A stretch of DNA of 64,000 bases from the NCBI RefSeq assembly GCF_000526215.1, contig NZ_JAFQ01000004.1, positions 3,286,001-3,350,000 of the forward strand, in the 5' to 3' direction. The notes beneath the pieces are model-generated. The model was not told the DNA's origin. It was given only the letters and a program-made list of their open reading frames with translations, and made no database searches. Both the position numbers and the translations under genes were made by a program. The stretch comes from Nocardia sp. BMG51109 (GTDB taxonomy: Bacteria > Actinomycetota > Actinomycetes > Mycobacteriales > Mycobacteriaceae). This document shows, in pieces, positions 1 to 10,548 of this stretch; the first letter of the stretch is position 1, and each line of letters opens with the position of its first letter.

Positions 1-231
1 CCACGGTCATTCTTCCGCCGGCCGGATCGTTGCCGGGCGGACTCAGATAATCGGCGGAATGCCGGTGCCACGCAGGGCCATCGGCCCGCGGCACGGCCGA
101 TCGTTCGGCATTCGGCCACATTCGGGACATATCACCCGATCGCCTCGCGGCGGTCGGTTTCTTCTGTGCGCCGACGTGGTTTCGTCACGAACGGCGGGTT
201 CGGTCACGAACTCGCCTCCGGCGGGCACGGT
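1..231. other. Left-edge intergenic region
   Basis: No complete gene is supported here. On the minus strand an ATG at 10-8, preceded by a purine-rich GGAAGA, could be the start codon of a gene running off the left edge, but only three codons are visible. The rest is GC-rich and without convincing coding signal. Confidence 0.4.
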
Positions 232-645
232 TCAGGCGTCGAAACCCTCGAACCCGTCGCCGTGTAGCGCCTCGTTCATCGACGCGTCGGCGTACCCGCG
301 GCAGTAGTCCCACGTGACGTAGGCCTCCGGTGTCGGGTCGTAGGCGGGCTCGTGCGGGCGGACCGTGCCGTCGACCAGCAATTGAAGCAGGTTGGCGCGC
401 AACATGTCCCAGTCGTGATAATGATCTTGTCGGCAGTCTTCGCAACTGACCACGAGCCCGCGGATGCCGCGGTGCGCCAGCAGTGCCTCGTAGACGGCGA
501 GATCGGCGAGATCTTCCTCGACCGCTAGGCGCTCGTGAGGATCCAGCGGTTCCCCCGGCTCGATGGCATCGAGCGCGGCCGACGGGTCGGAGGGATCTCC
601 GGCGAACGGATCCGGCGGCAGGCCAGGTGGTAGATGGTCACGCAC
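232..645 (-). CDS. DUF5319 family protein
   Basis: A 137-residue acidic soluble protein of unknown function. It has no signal peptide or membrane segment. A central CxxC motif (SCEDCRQDH) followed by an HDW segment recalls a small metal- or redox-active site, which is inference only. It starts with GTG at 645 and is transcribed divergently from guaB. The same arrangement, a short conserved gene divergent from guaB2, is known in mycobacteria (Rv3412/Rv3411c), and this synteny together with the sequence supports the DUF5319 assignment. No clear Shine-Dalgarno sequence precedes the GTG. Confidence 0.8.
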   Translation of the reverse strand: MRDHLPPGLPPDPFAGDPSDPSAALDAIEPGEPLDPHERLAVEEDLADLAVYEALLAHRGIRGLVVSCEDCRQDHYHDWDMLRANLLQLLVDGTVRPHEPAYDPTPEAYVTWDYCRGYADASMNEALHGDGFEGFDA

Positions 646-2520
<1,875 letters not shown>

Positions 2521-2836
2521 TCGTCCGTCCGGCTGCCACGTAGCCGGGGCTCGGGAACGGCGGTGCCCTGGAAACCCGCGGTGCCCCGGGAACAGCGGTG
2601 TCGCGGCGACAGTGGTGGCGCGGGAACGGCGGTGTCGCGGCGCGTGACTACCGTCGCGCACCGGGGCGGCGGTGCGGCCTCGTCCGGACCGGATATCTCG
2701 GGCCGCTCCCGTGGCCCCCGAAGCCGTGGCTTGCGGCGAGAGCTGGGACTATGGGAGCGTCCGCCGACGGAACACGAGTCGGGGCACCGTGCTGTGCCGT
2801 GCCCGGGCACGGCATCACACACGAAGGAGAACACCA
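2521..2836. other. guaB-guaB3 intergenic region
   Basis: The 316 bases hold degenerate direct repeats built on GGAACGGCGGTG/GGAACAGCGGTG at about 2554-2645. A short GC hairpin follows the guaB stop (CCGGCT and AGCCGG at 2529-2547, seven-base loop), a weak terminator candidate. AAGGAGA at 2824-2830 is the guaB3 ribosome-binding site. No gene is supported. Confidence 0.5.
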
Positions 2837-4027
2837 GTGCGCGACATGGTCGAGATCGGTATGGGCCGGACCGCCCGGCGTACCTACGAACTGGACGATG
2901 TCGACATAGTTCCGTCGCGGCGGACCCGTTCGTCCCAGCAGGTCTCGCTGTCCTGGCAGCTGGACGCCTACCGGTTCGACATCCCGCTGGTGGCTCACCC
3001 GACCGATGCCCTGGTGTCACCGGAGTTCGCCATCGAGCTCGGCCGGCTCGGCGGGCTCGGCGTCATCAACGGCGAGGGCCTCTGGGCCCGGCACGCGGAT
3101 GTGTCCGCCCGGATCGATCAGCTGCTCGAGGTGGCCGAGAAGGAGGGCACCGAGGCGGCGGTCGCGCTGCTGCAGCAGCTGCACGCCGCGCCCATGCAGC
3201 CGGATCTGCTGGCCGCCGCGGTGTCCCAGGTGCGGGGTGCGGGCGTGACGGTGGCCGTGCGGGTCAGCCCGCAGAATGCCCGGGTGCTGACCCCCGCGCT
3301 GGTGCAGGCCGGCGTCGACCTGCTGGTCGTGCACGGCACCATCATCTCCGCCGAACATGTGCGCGGCAGCGTCCACGCGGTGTCCGCGGCCACCCCGGCC
3401 GACGCCGACGAGCCCGTCACCACGCTCGAGCCGCTGAACCTGAAGACCTTCATCGCCGATCTCGACGTGCCGGTGGTGGCCGGCGGCGTCAGCGATCACC
3501 GCACCGCCTTACACCTGATGCGCACGGGCGCGGCCGGCGTGATCGTCGGCTACGGCTCCACCCCGGGCGCCACCACCACCGGCGAGGTGCTGGGGATCGG
3601 CGTGCCGCTGGCGACCGCGATCGCCGACGCCGCCGCCGCCCGCCGCGACTACCTCGACGAGACCGGGGGCCGGTACGTGCACGTCATCGCCGACGGCGAC
3701 ATCGTGTCGTCCGGGCAGCTGGCCAAGGCCATCGCGTGCGGCGCCGATGCGGCGATGCTGGGGGTGCCGCTGGCGCTGGCGCAGGAGTCGCCCGGGCGCG
3801 GGTGGTACTGGCCGTCGGCGGCCGCCCATCCGTCGGTGCCACGCGGTGCGCTGCTGCGGTTCGCCGACGAGGACGAACGGCCCACGCTGCAGCAGGTGCT
3901 GTACGGCCCGTCCAGTGACCCGTGGGGCTCGGTGAACCTCGTCGGGGGCCTGCGCCGCTCGATGGCGAAGGCCGGCTACAGCGAACTCAAGGAATTCCAG
4001 AAGGTCGGGCTGACGGTCCGCGCCTGA
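2837..4027 (+). CDS. guaB3: GuaB3 family IMPDH-related protein
   Basis: A 396-residue member of the IMPDH/GMP reductase TIM-barrel family without CBS domains. The opening GMGRTARRTYEL and the block IPLVAHPTDALVSPEFAIEL are typical of actinobacterial GuaB3. Where IMPDH has the GxGSxC loop, this protein reads VGYGSTPGATTTGEV, so the catalytic cysteine is missing. From family knowledge, in M. tuberculosis only GuaB2 was shown to be an active IMPDH, so the reaction here is uncertain. GTG 2837 has AAGGAGA at good spacing; the in-frame ATG at 2846 is an alternative and matches the mycobacterial N-terminus. Confidence 0.9.
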   Translation: MRDMVEIGMGRTARRTYELDDVDIVPSRRTRSSQQVSLSWQLDAYRFDIPLVAHPTDALVSPEFAIELGRLGGLGVINGEGLWARHADVSARIDQLLEVAEKEGTEAAVALLQQLHAAPMQPDLLAAAVSQVRGAGVTVAVRVSPQNARVLTPALVQAGVDLLVVHGTIISAEHVRGSVHAVSAATPADADEPVTTLEPLNLKTFIADLDVPVVAGGVSDHRTALHLMRTGAAGVIVGYGSTPGATTTGEVLGIGVPLATAIADAAAARRDYLDETGGRYVHVIADGDIVSSGQLAKAIACGADAAMLGVPLALAQESPGRGWYWPSAAAHPSVPRGALLRFADEDERPTLQQVLYGPSSDPWGSVNLVGGLRRSMAKAGYSELKEFQKVGLTVRA

Positions 4028-4208
4028 CCATCCGTCTCTCCGGTCGCGGCCGCGCGCTCGCCCCGGCTCCTCCGCGCCCCTCGCCCTGAGCCTCGACTCT
4101 GGTGTTTCGGCTGTTGCAGGTGTCGTCCCTGTCTTTCCGCTGTCGTGAGTGTCGCCCCCTGTCATTCCGGCGTGGGTCGGCGATCTGGGTGTCGGTGTGG
4201 CGTGACGG

Positions 4209-5012
4209 TCAGCTCGCGCGCAGCACCACGTCGTCGCGCAGGAATTCGCGAATGGCGGCGTTCACCTCGGCCGGATGCGTCATGTTCACCGCCTGGCGGG
4301 CGCCCTCGATCTCCAGATACTGCGAATTCGCCAGTCCGCGAGCCATTTCCGCGGCGTGCGCGCGCAGCAGGCCGGCGCGGGTCGGGTGGATCACCAGCGC
4401 CGGGCAGGTGATCTCGGGCAGCCGCTGGAGGATCGAGTCGCGGCCGAGCAGGCACCCCGCCGCCACCTCGGTGGCGTGTGGATCCTGCGCCAGCCAGCGC
4501 TGGATCCACACCGTGCGATGCCAGGGGTCGTCGCCGATCAGCCAGTGCGCCAGATGGTCGGCCAGCGCGCGCCGCGCGGCCGGCTCGTTCCACCGGTCCA
4601 GGAATCTGCGCGAGGTCGCCAGCTCCTGCGTGGTCGCGCCGTGCGCCTCGGTCGCGATGAGGATCAGCGCCGATACCCGTTCCGGCGCAAGCAATGCGGC
4701 GCGCATGGCGCTGAACCCGCCCTGCGAGGTGCCGCCGACGACGGCCCGCTCGATCCCGAGGTGGTCCAGGACGGTCAGGGCGTCGCGGGCGGCGGTCCAA
4801 TAGGTGAACGGCAGGCCCTTGTCGCGGGTGTGGCCGTGGCCGCGGGCATCCCATGCCACGATGCGGAACTCCGGGCACAGCGCGGCGACCTGAGGCGCGA
4901 ACATCGTTCGGTCCATGAAGAATTCGTGTCCGAGGAGCACCACCGGGCCGTTGCCGCCACTGTCCTCGTAATGGATGTCGGCATCGATCGCACGGGCGAA
5001 TGGCACGAGCAC
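4209..5012 (-). CDS. alpha/beta hydrolase
   Basis: A soluble alpha/beta-hydrolase fold enzyme of about 267 residues. The sequence shows LLGHEFFMDRTMF near the oxyanion region, DARGHGHT, the nucleophile elbow GGTSQGGFS, and a terminal region (GARQAVNMTHPAEVNA) where the catalytic histidine is expected. The substrate cannot be inferred. The gene is convergent with guaB3 and separated from guaA by a long repeat-rich gap. The start is uncertain: the frame is open to 5132, but homology begins near IDADIHYEDSGG, so GTG 5012 or 5006 is more likely. No strong ribosome-binding site is visible. Confidence 0.8.
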   Translation of the reverse strand: MLVPFARAIDADIHYEDSGGNGPVVLLGHEFFMDRTMFAPQVAALCPEFRIVAWDARGHGHTRDKGLPFTYWTAARDALTVLDHLGIERAVVGGTSQGGFSAMRAALLAPERVSALILIATEAHGATTQELATSRRFLDRWNEPAARRALADHLAHWLIGDDPWHRTVWIQRWLAQDPHATEVAAGCLLGRDSILQRLPEITCPALVIHPTRAGLLRAHAAEMARGLANSQYLEIEGARQAVNMTHPAEVNAAIREFLRDDVVLRAS

Positions 5013-5297
5013 GAGGATAGCTGGAACGGCCCCGGCATACGGCCGGGTTCGGTGACAGATCGCAGCGCTCCGCGATCCGCGCCCGCCGCCGGGCTGCTGC
5101 CGGTTCGCCGAGCAGGGGGCCTTGTGTCGCATGGTGATTCGCGGTATAGATGTCCGGCTCGTTGCTCCGGCACATGATCGCGGCGCTTGTCGCGGGATCG
5201 CTCGCGGTGGCCGAACGGGCGGTGGTGTGCGCAGTGGGGACAGGGGTGACCTGCGCCGGACGTCGGGCGGCCCGGGTTCCGTGCGACACCTGGAAAC

Positions 5298-5363
5298 CGC
5301 CGCGAGCCTCTGCCCGGCCCGCCGCGAGCCTCTGCCCGGCCTGCCGCGAGCCTCTGCCCGGCC
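5298..5363. repeat. 22-bp tandem repeat, three copies
   Basis: Three copies of a 22-base unit containing GCGAGCCTCTGCCCGGC, with GCGAG starting at 5302, 5324 and 5346, so the period is exact. They lie in the noncoding gap between the hydrolase and guaA. Confidence 0.9.
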
Positions 5364-5382
5364 CGCTGTGCGTCGCTGTCTG

Positions 5383-5529
5383 GCCCGCCTGTGGGTCGCT
5401 GTCTGGCCGTCCGCTGTGGGGTCGCTGTCTGGCCCGCCTGTGGGTCGCTGTCTGGCCGTCCGCTGTGGGGTCGCTGTCTGGCCCGCCTGTGGGTCGCTGT
5501 CTGGCCGTCCGCTGTGGGGTCGCCGTCGG
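5383..5529. repeat. 49-bp tandem repeat, three copies
   Basis: A 49-base unit beginning GCCCGCCTGTGGGTCGCTGT repeats at 5383, 5432 and 5481. Each unit contains two related half-units ending in GTCGCTGTCTGGCC. The first two copies are identical by eye and the third diverges in its last bases. The array sits in the 725-base gap upstream of guaA. Confidence 0.93.
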
Positions 5530-5547
5530 CCCGCTGTGCGTCGCTTC

Positions 5548-5592
5548 CCGGACCGCCCGGACCGCCGCCCGGACCGCCGCCCGGACCGCCGC
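5548..5592. repeat. CCGGACCGCC short tandem repeats
   Basis: CCGGACCGCC recurs at 5548, 5557, 5569 and 5581, with periods of 9 and 12 bases, directly after the 49-bp array. The rest of the 5013-5737 gap shows no gene. The guaA promoter should lie between here and 5737. Confidence 0.8.
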
Positions 5593-5737
5593 GCGGTGCC
5601 GTCTGGACCGCTGCGGCCGTCATCGATCCGGGAGAGACTCCGGGCGAGGTCCGGGAGTTGTCGGCAATCCGGACGGTGCCGCGCGGACCGGTTCGCCCGG
5701 GCACAGGTCGCGCCGGCGCGCTCATTAAGCTGAGCGC

Positions 5738-7369
5738 GTGACAGAAACCCAGCGACCGGTCCTCGTCATCGACTTCGGGGCGCAGTACGCGCAGCTGATC
5801 GCCCGGCGGGTGCGCGAATCCTGCGTCTACTCCGAAGTGGTTCCGCACACCGCGACGGTCGAGGAGATCGCCGCGCGGGAACCGGCCGCGGTGATCCTGT
5901 CCGGCGGTCCGGCCAGCGTGTACGCCGAGGGCGCCCCGCAGTTGGATGCGCGGATGTTTGACCTCGGTGTGCCGGTTTTCGGTATCTGCTACGGCTTTCA
6001 GGCGATGGCGCGGGCGCTCGGCGGCACCGTCGCGCATACCGGAACCCGCGAGTACGGCCGCACCGAACTGAACATCGGTGCCGAATCCCGCGGCGCCGAA
6101 TCCCATGGCGGCGTGCTGCACGGCGGCCTGCCCGCCGTCCAGCCGGTGTGGATGAGCCACGGCGACGCGGTCACCGCCGCGCCGTCCGGATTCGAGGTCA
6201 CCGGCACCACGGCGGGCTCCCCGGTGGCGGCGTTCGAGGACCGGGAGCGGCGCCTGGCCGGCGTCCAGTACCACCCGGAGGTGCTGCACTCGCCGCACGG
6301 CCAGCAGGTGCTGAGCCGATTCCTGCACGAGCTGGCCGGCATCCCGGGCTCGTGGACCTCCGCCAATATCGTCGACCTGCTGGTGGGCCGGGTGCGCGAG
6401 CAGATCGGTGACGGGCACGCCATCTGCGCCCTGTCCGGCGGGGTGGATTCGGCGGTCGCGGGCGCGCTGGTGCAGCGTGCCATCGGCGAGCGGCTGACCT
6501 GTGTATTCGTCGATCACGGCCTGCTGCGCTCCGGGGAGCGCGAACAGGTGCAGCGCGATTTCGTGGCCGCGACCGGGGCGAAGCTGATGACCGTCGACGC
6601 GGTGGACACCTTTCTCGGTGAGCTGAAGGGCGTCACCGATCCGGAGGACAAGCGCAAGATCATCGGGCGTGAGTTCATCCGGTCGTTCGAGGACGCGGTC
6701 GCGCGGATCGTCGAGGAGAGCGGTGCGGCGGGTTCCGCTGCCGTATCCGAGGGGCGCTCCGCAAGCTCCGCTCCGGCTGTGGAATACCTGGTGCAGGGCA
6801 CCCTGTACCCCGATGTGGTGGAGTCCGGCGGCGGCGCGGGCACCGCGAATATCAAGAGCCATCACAACGTCGGCGGCCTGCCCGAGGATCTGGAGTTCGA
6901 ACTCGTCGAGCCGCTGCGACTGCTGTTCAAGGACGAGGTGCGCGCGGTCGGCCGGGAGCTCGGACTGCCCGAGGATATCGTTGCGCGCCAGCCGTTCCCG
7001 GGCCCGGGCCTGGCGATCCGGATCGTCGGCGAGGTCACCGGCGAGCGACTCGACACGCTGCGCCAGGCCGATGCCATCGCCCGCGAGGAGCTGACCGCGG
7101 CCGGCCTGGACCGGCAGATCTGGCAGTGCCCGGTGGTGCTGCTGGCCGATGTGCGCAGCGTCGGCGTGCAGGGCGACGGGCGCACCTACGGTCACCCGAT
7201 CGTGCTGCGCCCGGTCTCCAGCGAGGACGCCATGACCGCCGACTGGACCCGCCTGCCCTACGACGTGCTCGAGCGCATCTCCACCCGGATCACCAACGAG
7301 GTCGCCGAGATCAACCGCGTCGTGCTCGACGTCACCAGCAAGCCGCCGGGGACCATCGAGTGGGAGTGA
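5738..7369 (+). CDS. guaA: GMP synthase (glutamine-hydrolysing)
   Basis: A 543-residue bifunctional GMP synthetase converting XMP, ATP and glutamine to GMP. The N-terminal class I glutamine amidotransferase has its nucleophile in GICYGFQ (Cys84) and a histidine/glutamate pair in YHPEV. An ATP pyrophosphatase domain follows with the PP-loop [10 protein letters not shown] near residue 231, and the C-terminal dimerisation domain ends in the conserved KPPGTIEWE. It is slightly longer than the usual roughly 525 residues because of an Ala/Ser/Gly-rich insert of about 20 residues at about 326-347. GTG 5738 is the start; no strong ribosome-binding site is evident. Confidence 0.97.
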   Translation: MTETQRPVLVIDFGAQYAQLIARRVRESCVYSEVVPHTATVEEIAAREPAAVILSGGPASVYAEGAPQLDARMFDLGVPVFGICYGFQAMARALGGTVAHTGTREYGRTELNIGAESRGAESHGGVLHGGLPAVQPVWMSHGDAVTAAPSGFEVTGTTAGSPVAAFEDRERRLAGVQYHPEVLHSPHGQQVLSRFLHELAGIPGSWTSANIVDLLVGRVREQIGDGHAICALSGGVDSAVAGALVQRAIGERLTCVFVDHGLLRSGEREQVQRDFVAATGAKLMTVDAVDTFLGELKGVTDPEDKRKIIGREFIRSFEDAVARIVEESGAAGSAAVSEGRSASSAPAVEYLVQGTLYPDVVESGGGAGTANIKSHHNVGGLPEDLEFELVEPLRLLFKDEVRAVGRELGLPEDIVARQPFPGPGLAIRIVGEVTGERLDTLRQADAIAREELTAAGLDRQIWQCPVVLLADVRSVGVQGDGRTYGHPIVLRPVSSEDAMTADWTRLPYDVLERISTRITNEVAEINRVVLDVTSKPPGTIEWE

Positions 7370-7541
7370 GCCGTGTCGGACGGCCCCGCAACAGCTTTCG
7401 TCTCACGGCACTTTTCATCTGGTGGTAATGGTGCCGTGCCTTCCCGTGCCGGTGCGGTTCAGGCCGTACTGCGAGGGTGGGCGGCCGGTGCTCGGGTGAG
7501 TCGCCGGGCCGTTCGGCCCGGCCGTGTTGGGGAGGTAGCCG

Positions 7542-8006
7542 ATGGCGGCACAGGAATCGAACCGTTCGAAAGGCATGTGGGCCAGGCCGTTCGCGGCGCT
7601 CGCCGCGCTCGGGATGGCCGTGTTCGCGACCGCGGCGGTATTGCTCGGCGGTAGCGGGGTCGCGCCGGAATCGGCCGGTACGCCGGCGGTGGTCGGGCCG
7701 GCCGACGTGCGGTTGGTCGCGGACGAGGTGCCCGACAATGCCCGCAGGACATTGGAGCTGATCGATGCGGGGCAGTGGCCGGACGCGGCCGGCGCGCCCG
7801 GTACGCAGGGCGGTGGCACCTGGAACAACCGTGAGGGCCAGTTGCCCGCCACCGACGGCAGCGGGAACAAGATCCGCTATCAGGAGTGGGACGTGAATCC
7901 CAAGCAGGAGGGGCAGTCTCGGGACGCCGAGCGAATCGTCACCGGCAGTGACGGATCGGCCTGGTACACCGGCGATCACTATCGCAGTTTCACCAGGATG
8001 CGCTGA
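7542..8006 (+). CDS. Secreted guanyl-specific ribonuclease
   Basis: A 154-residue exported RNase of the N1/T1/Sa superfamily, which cleaves RNA 3' of guanosine. A hydrophobic signal or anchor segment spans about residues 18-40, then a short linker, then the RNase fold. The block FQNRE of RNase Sa corresponds to WNNRE here. The catalytic Glu is in YQEWDV (Glu115), the Arg in AERIVTG (Arg131) and the His in GDHYRSF (His146). ATG 7542 has GGAGG at 7531-7535. No barstar-like inhibitor gene is adjacent, consistent with an enzyme exported before folding. It lies downstream of guaA with its own 172-base leader. Confidence 0.9.
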   Translation: MAAQESNRSKGMWARPFAALAALGMAVFATAAVLLGGSGVAPESAGTPAVVGPADVRLVADEVPDNARRTLELIDAGQWPDAAGAPGTQGGGTWNNREGQLPATDGSGNKIRYQEWDVNPKQEGQSRDAERIVTGSDGSAWYTGDHYRSFTRMR

Positions 8007-8014
8007 CGACAGCA

Positions 8015-8045
8015 GCCGGGGCCCGGATCCGATCCGAGCCCCGGC
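8015..8045. terminator. Hairpin between convergent genes
   Basis: GCCGGGGC at 8015-8022 pairs with GCCCCGGC at 8038-8045. The inner GGATC/GATCC bases can extend the stem. It lies exactly between the convergent RNase gene and the small membrane protein gene and could terminate both. There is no T-run. Confidence 0.65.
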
Positions 8046-8058
8046 GGCCTGGTGACGA

Positions 8059-8265
8059 TCAGTTCTTCTTCTTGCGCGGCGCGACCACCAGGGCGATGCC
8101 GACCACGATCGCGGCGGCCACCACGATCCAGCCCACCGGGATGATGCTGTGCACCGGCCACGCGGACGGGCCGATGAAGGCCCACACGCTCACCAGTAGC
8201 GCCAGCACCCCGGCCAGCAGCAGCGAGAACGACGGTCCCCGACGGGTTTCCGAATTGTCAGCCAC
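8059..8265 (-). CDS. Small two-helix membrane protein
   Basis: A 68-residue protein with two predicted transmembrane helices, at about residues 13-33 and 43-62, and a basic tail (APRKKKN) that should face the cytoplasm. The GTG start at 8265 overlaps the end of the upstream PspC-domain gene by eight bases, so the two are probably translationally coupled. No enzymatic motif is seen. The coupling suggests a role alongside the PspC/toastrack protein in envelope stress, which is inference. Confidence 0.75.
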   Translation of the reverse strand: MADNSETRRGPSFSLLLAGVLALLVSVWAFIGPSAWPVHSIIPVGWIVVAAAIVVGIALVVAPRKKKN

Positions 8266-9916
8266 GTTTCACCTCCGCGTTTCCGGCGTGCACATCGACA
8301 TTGACGGTGAGTACCGGGCCGCCGGCCGGGCCGGTGAGTCCGGGCGGGCACGCGACCTCACCCATATCGGCCGTGCAATTGGCCTGCACCCGCATGGATT
8401 CCGGGACCAGCACCCGGAAATCGCCCATCTGGACGGAGACGTTCACCGTCCGGTTCTCGGTGAGCGCGAGCGAATGCAGGTCGAGGGTTCCCGAGCCAAT
8501 GTTCACCCGATAGTCGGGGTTCAGGTCGGCCACCGTGGCCGGCGTCCAGGTGTGCTCTCCCATTGCGGCGCGGTCGAATTCGACCGGCCCGACCATCGAT
8601 GCCAGGATCACGAAGCCCGCCAGCGGCGCCAGCACGACCATCAGACCGTATCCGCGGCGCAGGAAGGCACCGGCGATCAGGCCGAGGCCGACCACCGCCA
8701 GCGCTACCGCGCCGACGCGGCCGGGGGTCATCCAGTCCACGCCTGCGGCGGCCAGGGCGCCCGCGACGGCCGCGGCCAGGATGGCCAGCCCGATCACGAT
8801 CGCGGTGAGCCGGGAACGGGGTCGCCGCTGCGGTGCGGCCGGCACCGCGACCGGTGCGGCCGGGGCCGGATCCGGCAGGGTCCATGCCAGCGGGGCCACT
8901 CCCAGCGGATCCCAGCCGGGCGGGGTGGGACCGGGGTGCGCCGGGCCCGGGACGGTGCGGGTGCGCGCGTCCGGGGCGGGCGGGAAGGACGGAATCGACT
9001 GTCCCCCTCCGGGTTCACCGGTCGGCGGTGGCTCCTTACCCGGAAGTACTTCGGTGGTGGAGTCGCTCTCGGGAGCATCGGCGGCCGAATTCCGCTGGGC
9101 GGTACCGGAATCGGTGGTGGCGTCCGCTGCCGCCGACTCGGCCGGGGGATCGGCCCGCAACACCCCGGTATCGTCCTGCCGCTCGTCCGACTGTGGCCGG
9201 GACAGCACGTCGGTGGCGGTGCCGTCCGGCGGTGTCGTCGAAAGCGGTGTCGTCGAAACTGGCGCCGTCGATGGCGCGGTCGTCGAAAGGCCCTGTCCGG
9301 ACGCGTCTTTCGGCTGGTCCGGTTCGTAGTGGTCGGGCAGCCTGGTGTACGGACCGTAAGTAGGGCCGGGCCAGGGCGTCGCACCGGGGAACATGGCGCC
9401 CGGATATCCGGTGGGGGCGACGCCGCCCTCGGCGAGCAGCTGATCGTAGCCGTCGGCCGGTGGTTCCGGTTGGCGGAGATAGAGCAGCCACCAGCCGGCC
9501 AGCATCAGGGCCAGGCTGATCAGGCCCGAGCCGCCCAGCCCCACCCCGACCGGACCCATGGTGCTGGCCGCGATGGCCAGCGCCACCAGCAGCACCACGG
9601 TCTTGGTCGGCGACTGGGAGCTCTGCCCCCTGCCGAACAGGCCCTCCGTGGCCGACACCTGATCACCGGCCGCGGGCAGCAGCAGCCACGCCACGAGATA
9701 CAGCACCACGCCGGTGCCGCCGAAGATCGTCGCCACCACGAACACGACCCGCACCAGCACCGGATCCACCCCGTAGCGGCGCCCGAACCCGGCGGCTACG
9801 CCGGCGACCGGGCTCTGCCGCGGCAGCCGCAGCGGCCGCGTCCGCCACAGATGGTGGAGCTGATCGTTGAATCCCATCCGGCCGGTCCCGCCGGTCCCGC
9901 CGTTGTGTCTGGTCAT
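8258..9916 (-). CDS. PspC domain / toastrack-like membrane protein
   Basis: A 552-residue membrane protein. A PspC domain at about residues 25-90 contains the conserved VAGVAAGFGRRYGVDPVLVRV and its first membrane segment. Further hydrophobic segments, a long Pro/Ser/Thr-rich disordered region at about 160-350, four more membrane helices and a C-terminal beta-rich domain follow. That domain (NIGSGTLDLHSLALTENRTV) resembles the LiaF/toastrack fold used in envelope-stress sensing. ATG 9916 has GGAG five bases upstream. The paralogous PspC-histidine kinase and its regulator lie at 16.7-19.4 kb, on the far side of an ESX cassette, so a shared stress pathway is plausible. Confidence 0.85.
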   Translation of the reverse strand: MTRHNGGTGGTGRMGFNDQLHHLWRTRPLRLPRQSPVAGVAAGFGRRYGVDPVLVRVVFVVATIFGGTGVVLYLVAWLLLPAAGDQVSATEGLFGRGQSSQSPTKTVVLLVALAIAASTMGPVGVGLGGSGLISLALMLAGWWLLYLRQPEPPADGYDQLLAEGGVAPTGYPGAMFPGATPWPGPTYGPYTRLPDHYEPDQPKDASGQGLSTTAPSTAPVSTTPLSTTPPDGTATDVLSRPQSDERQDDTGVLRADPPAESAAADATTDSGTAQRNSAADAPESDSTTEVLPGKEPPPTGEPGGGQSIPSFPPAPDARTRTVPGPAHPGPTPPGWDPLGVAPLAWTLPDPAPAAPVAVPAAPQRRPRSRLTAIVIGLAILAAAVAGALAAAGVDWMTPGRVGAVALAVVGLGLIAGAFLRRGYGLMVVLAPLAGFVILASMVGPVEFDRAAMGEHTWTPATVADLNPDYRVNIGSGTLDLHSLALTENRTVNVSVQMGDFRVLVPESMRVQANCTADMGEVACPPGLTGPAGGPVLTVNVDVHAGNAEVKRG

Positions 9917-10221
9917 GCTCTCCATGGTGGCGTTCGCGGAGGTGGGACCGCATCGGGGATCACCCTGAACACCATCCTGAACTCCACCGGACAGGTCCGG
10001 TACGCGCGGCCCGGCGGTCACCGCCGATCCGGGTGTGACCAGAGGTCCGGTCGTCACCGGTCCCGCCGGTCCCGGTCCGGCGGCAATGTTCCGGCCACCG
10101 GGGAACCGGTCGGTACCGTGACGAAACCGTTGCATACCAACGGATGTCGGCCGTGCCATCATGGGACCAGCCGTCCGGCCCGCACCCGACGACCGGGGGC
10201 ACAGGGATGAAGGTGCGCGAC
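9917..10221. promoter_or_regulatory. Divergent PspC / ESX-cassette intergenic region
   Basis: About 300 bases between the leftward PspC gene and the rightward WXG100-like gene. Short CCGGTC/GACCGG repeats crowd 10020-10120. No gene is supported. Promoters for both directions must lie here, but I cannot place -35/-10 boxes with confidence. Confidence 0.45.
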
Positions 10222-10536
10222 ATGTCCGACGATGTCGAGGTGGACCCGGAGCTGCTGCGGCGCGCGGCCGACGCCATCGGGAGTGTTCGGGACAGAATGT
10301 CCGGGGTGGCGGATGCCGCCGAGTCGGCACTGAGCGCCGGATCGGCTCCGTGGGGTAACGATCGGTTCGGCAGCAGATTCGCCGACGGCCCGGACGGATT
10401 CGTGGCCGCGGCCGACAACGTGACCGGCGGTACCCGGGCCGTGGCCGAGTCCCTCGCCGAGGTCGAGACCGGCCAGCTCGAGGCGGCCGACGCCCTGGAG
10501 GCGAGCGACACACAGTCCGCCGAAGGATTCGACTGA
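10222..10536 (+). CDS. WXG100-like type VII secretion protein
   Basis: A 104-residue, largely helical protein shaped like an ESX substrate. A first helix (DPELLRRAADAIGSVRDRM) leads to a turn with PWGNDRFGSRF in place of the WXG motif, and a second helix ends VAESLAEVETGQLEAADALE. ATG 10222 has GAAGG at 10209-10213; ATG 10207 is an in-frame alternative. It is the first gene of a six-kilobase cassette with YbaB-like, toxin-like, PPE-like and EspG-like genes. It probably acts as the export partner of the large toxin-like protein, which is inference from the family and context. Confidence 0.75.
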   Translation: MSDDVEVDPELLRRAADAIGSVRDRMSGVADAAESALSAGSAPWGNDRFGSRFADGPDGFVAAADNVTGGTRAVAESLAEVETGQLEAADALEASDTQSAEGFD

Positions 10537-10548
10537 CCGGAGACGGCG

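Noticed and set aside
5391..5741. Open frames rich in Gly/Cys/Trp/Arg across the tandem repeats before guaA
   Set aside because: They arise from the periodicity of the 49-bp repeat; several frames are open at once and none has a ribosome-binding site or homology.
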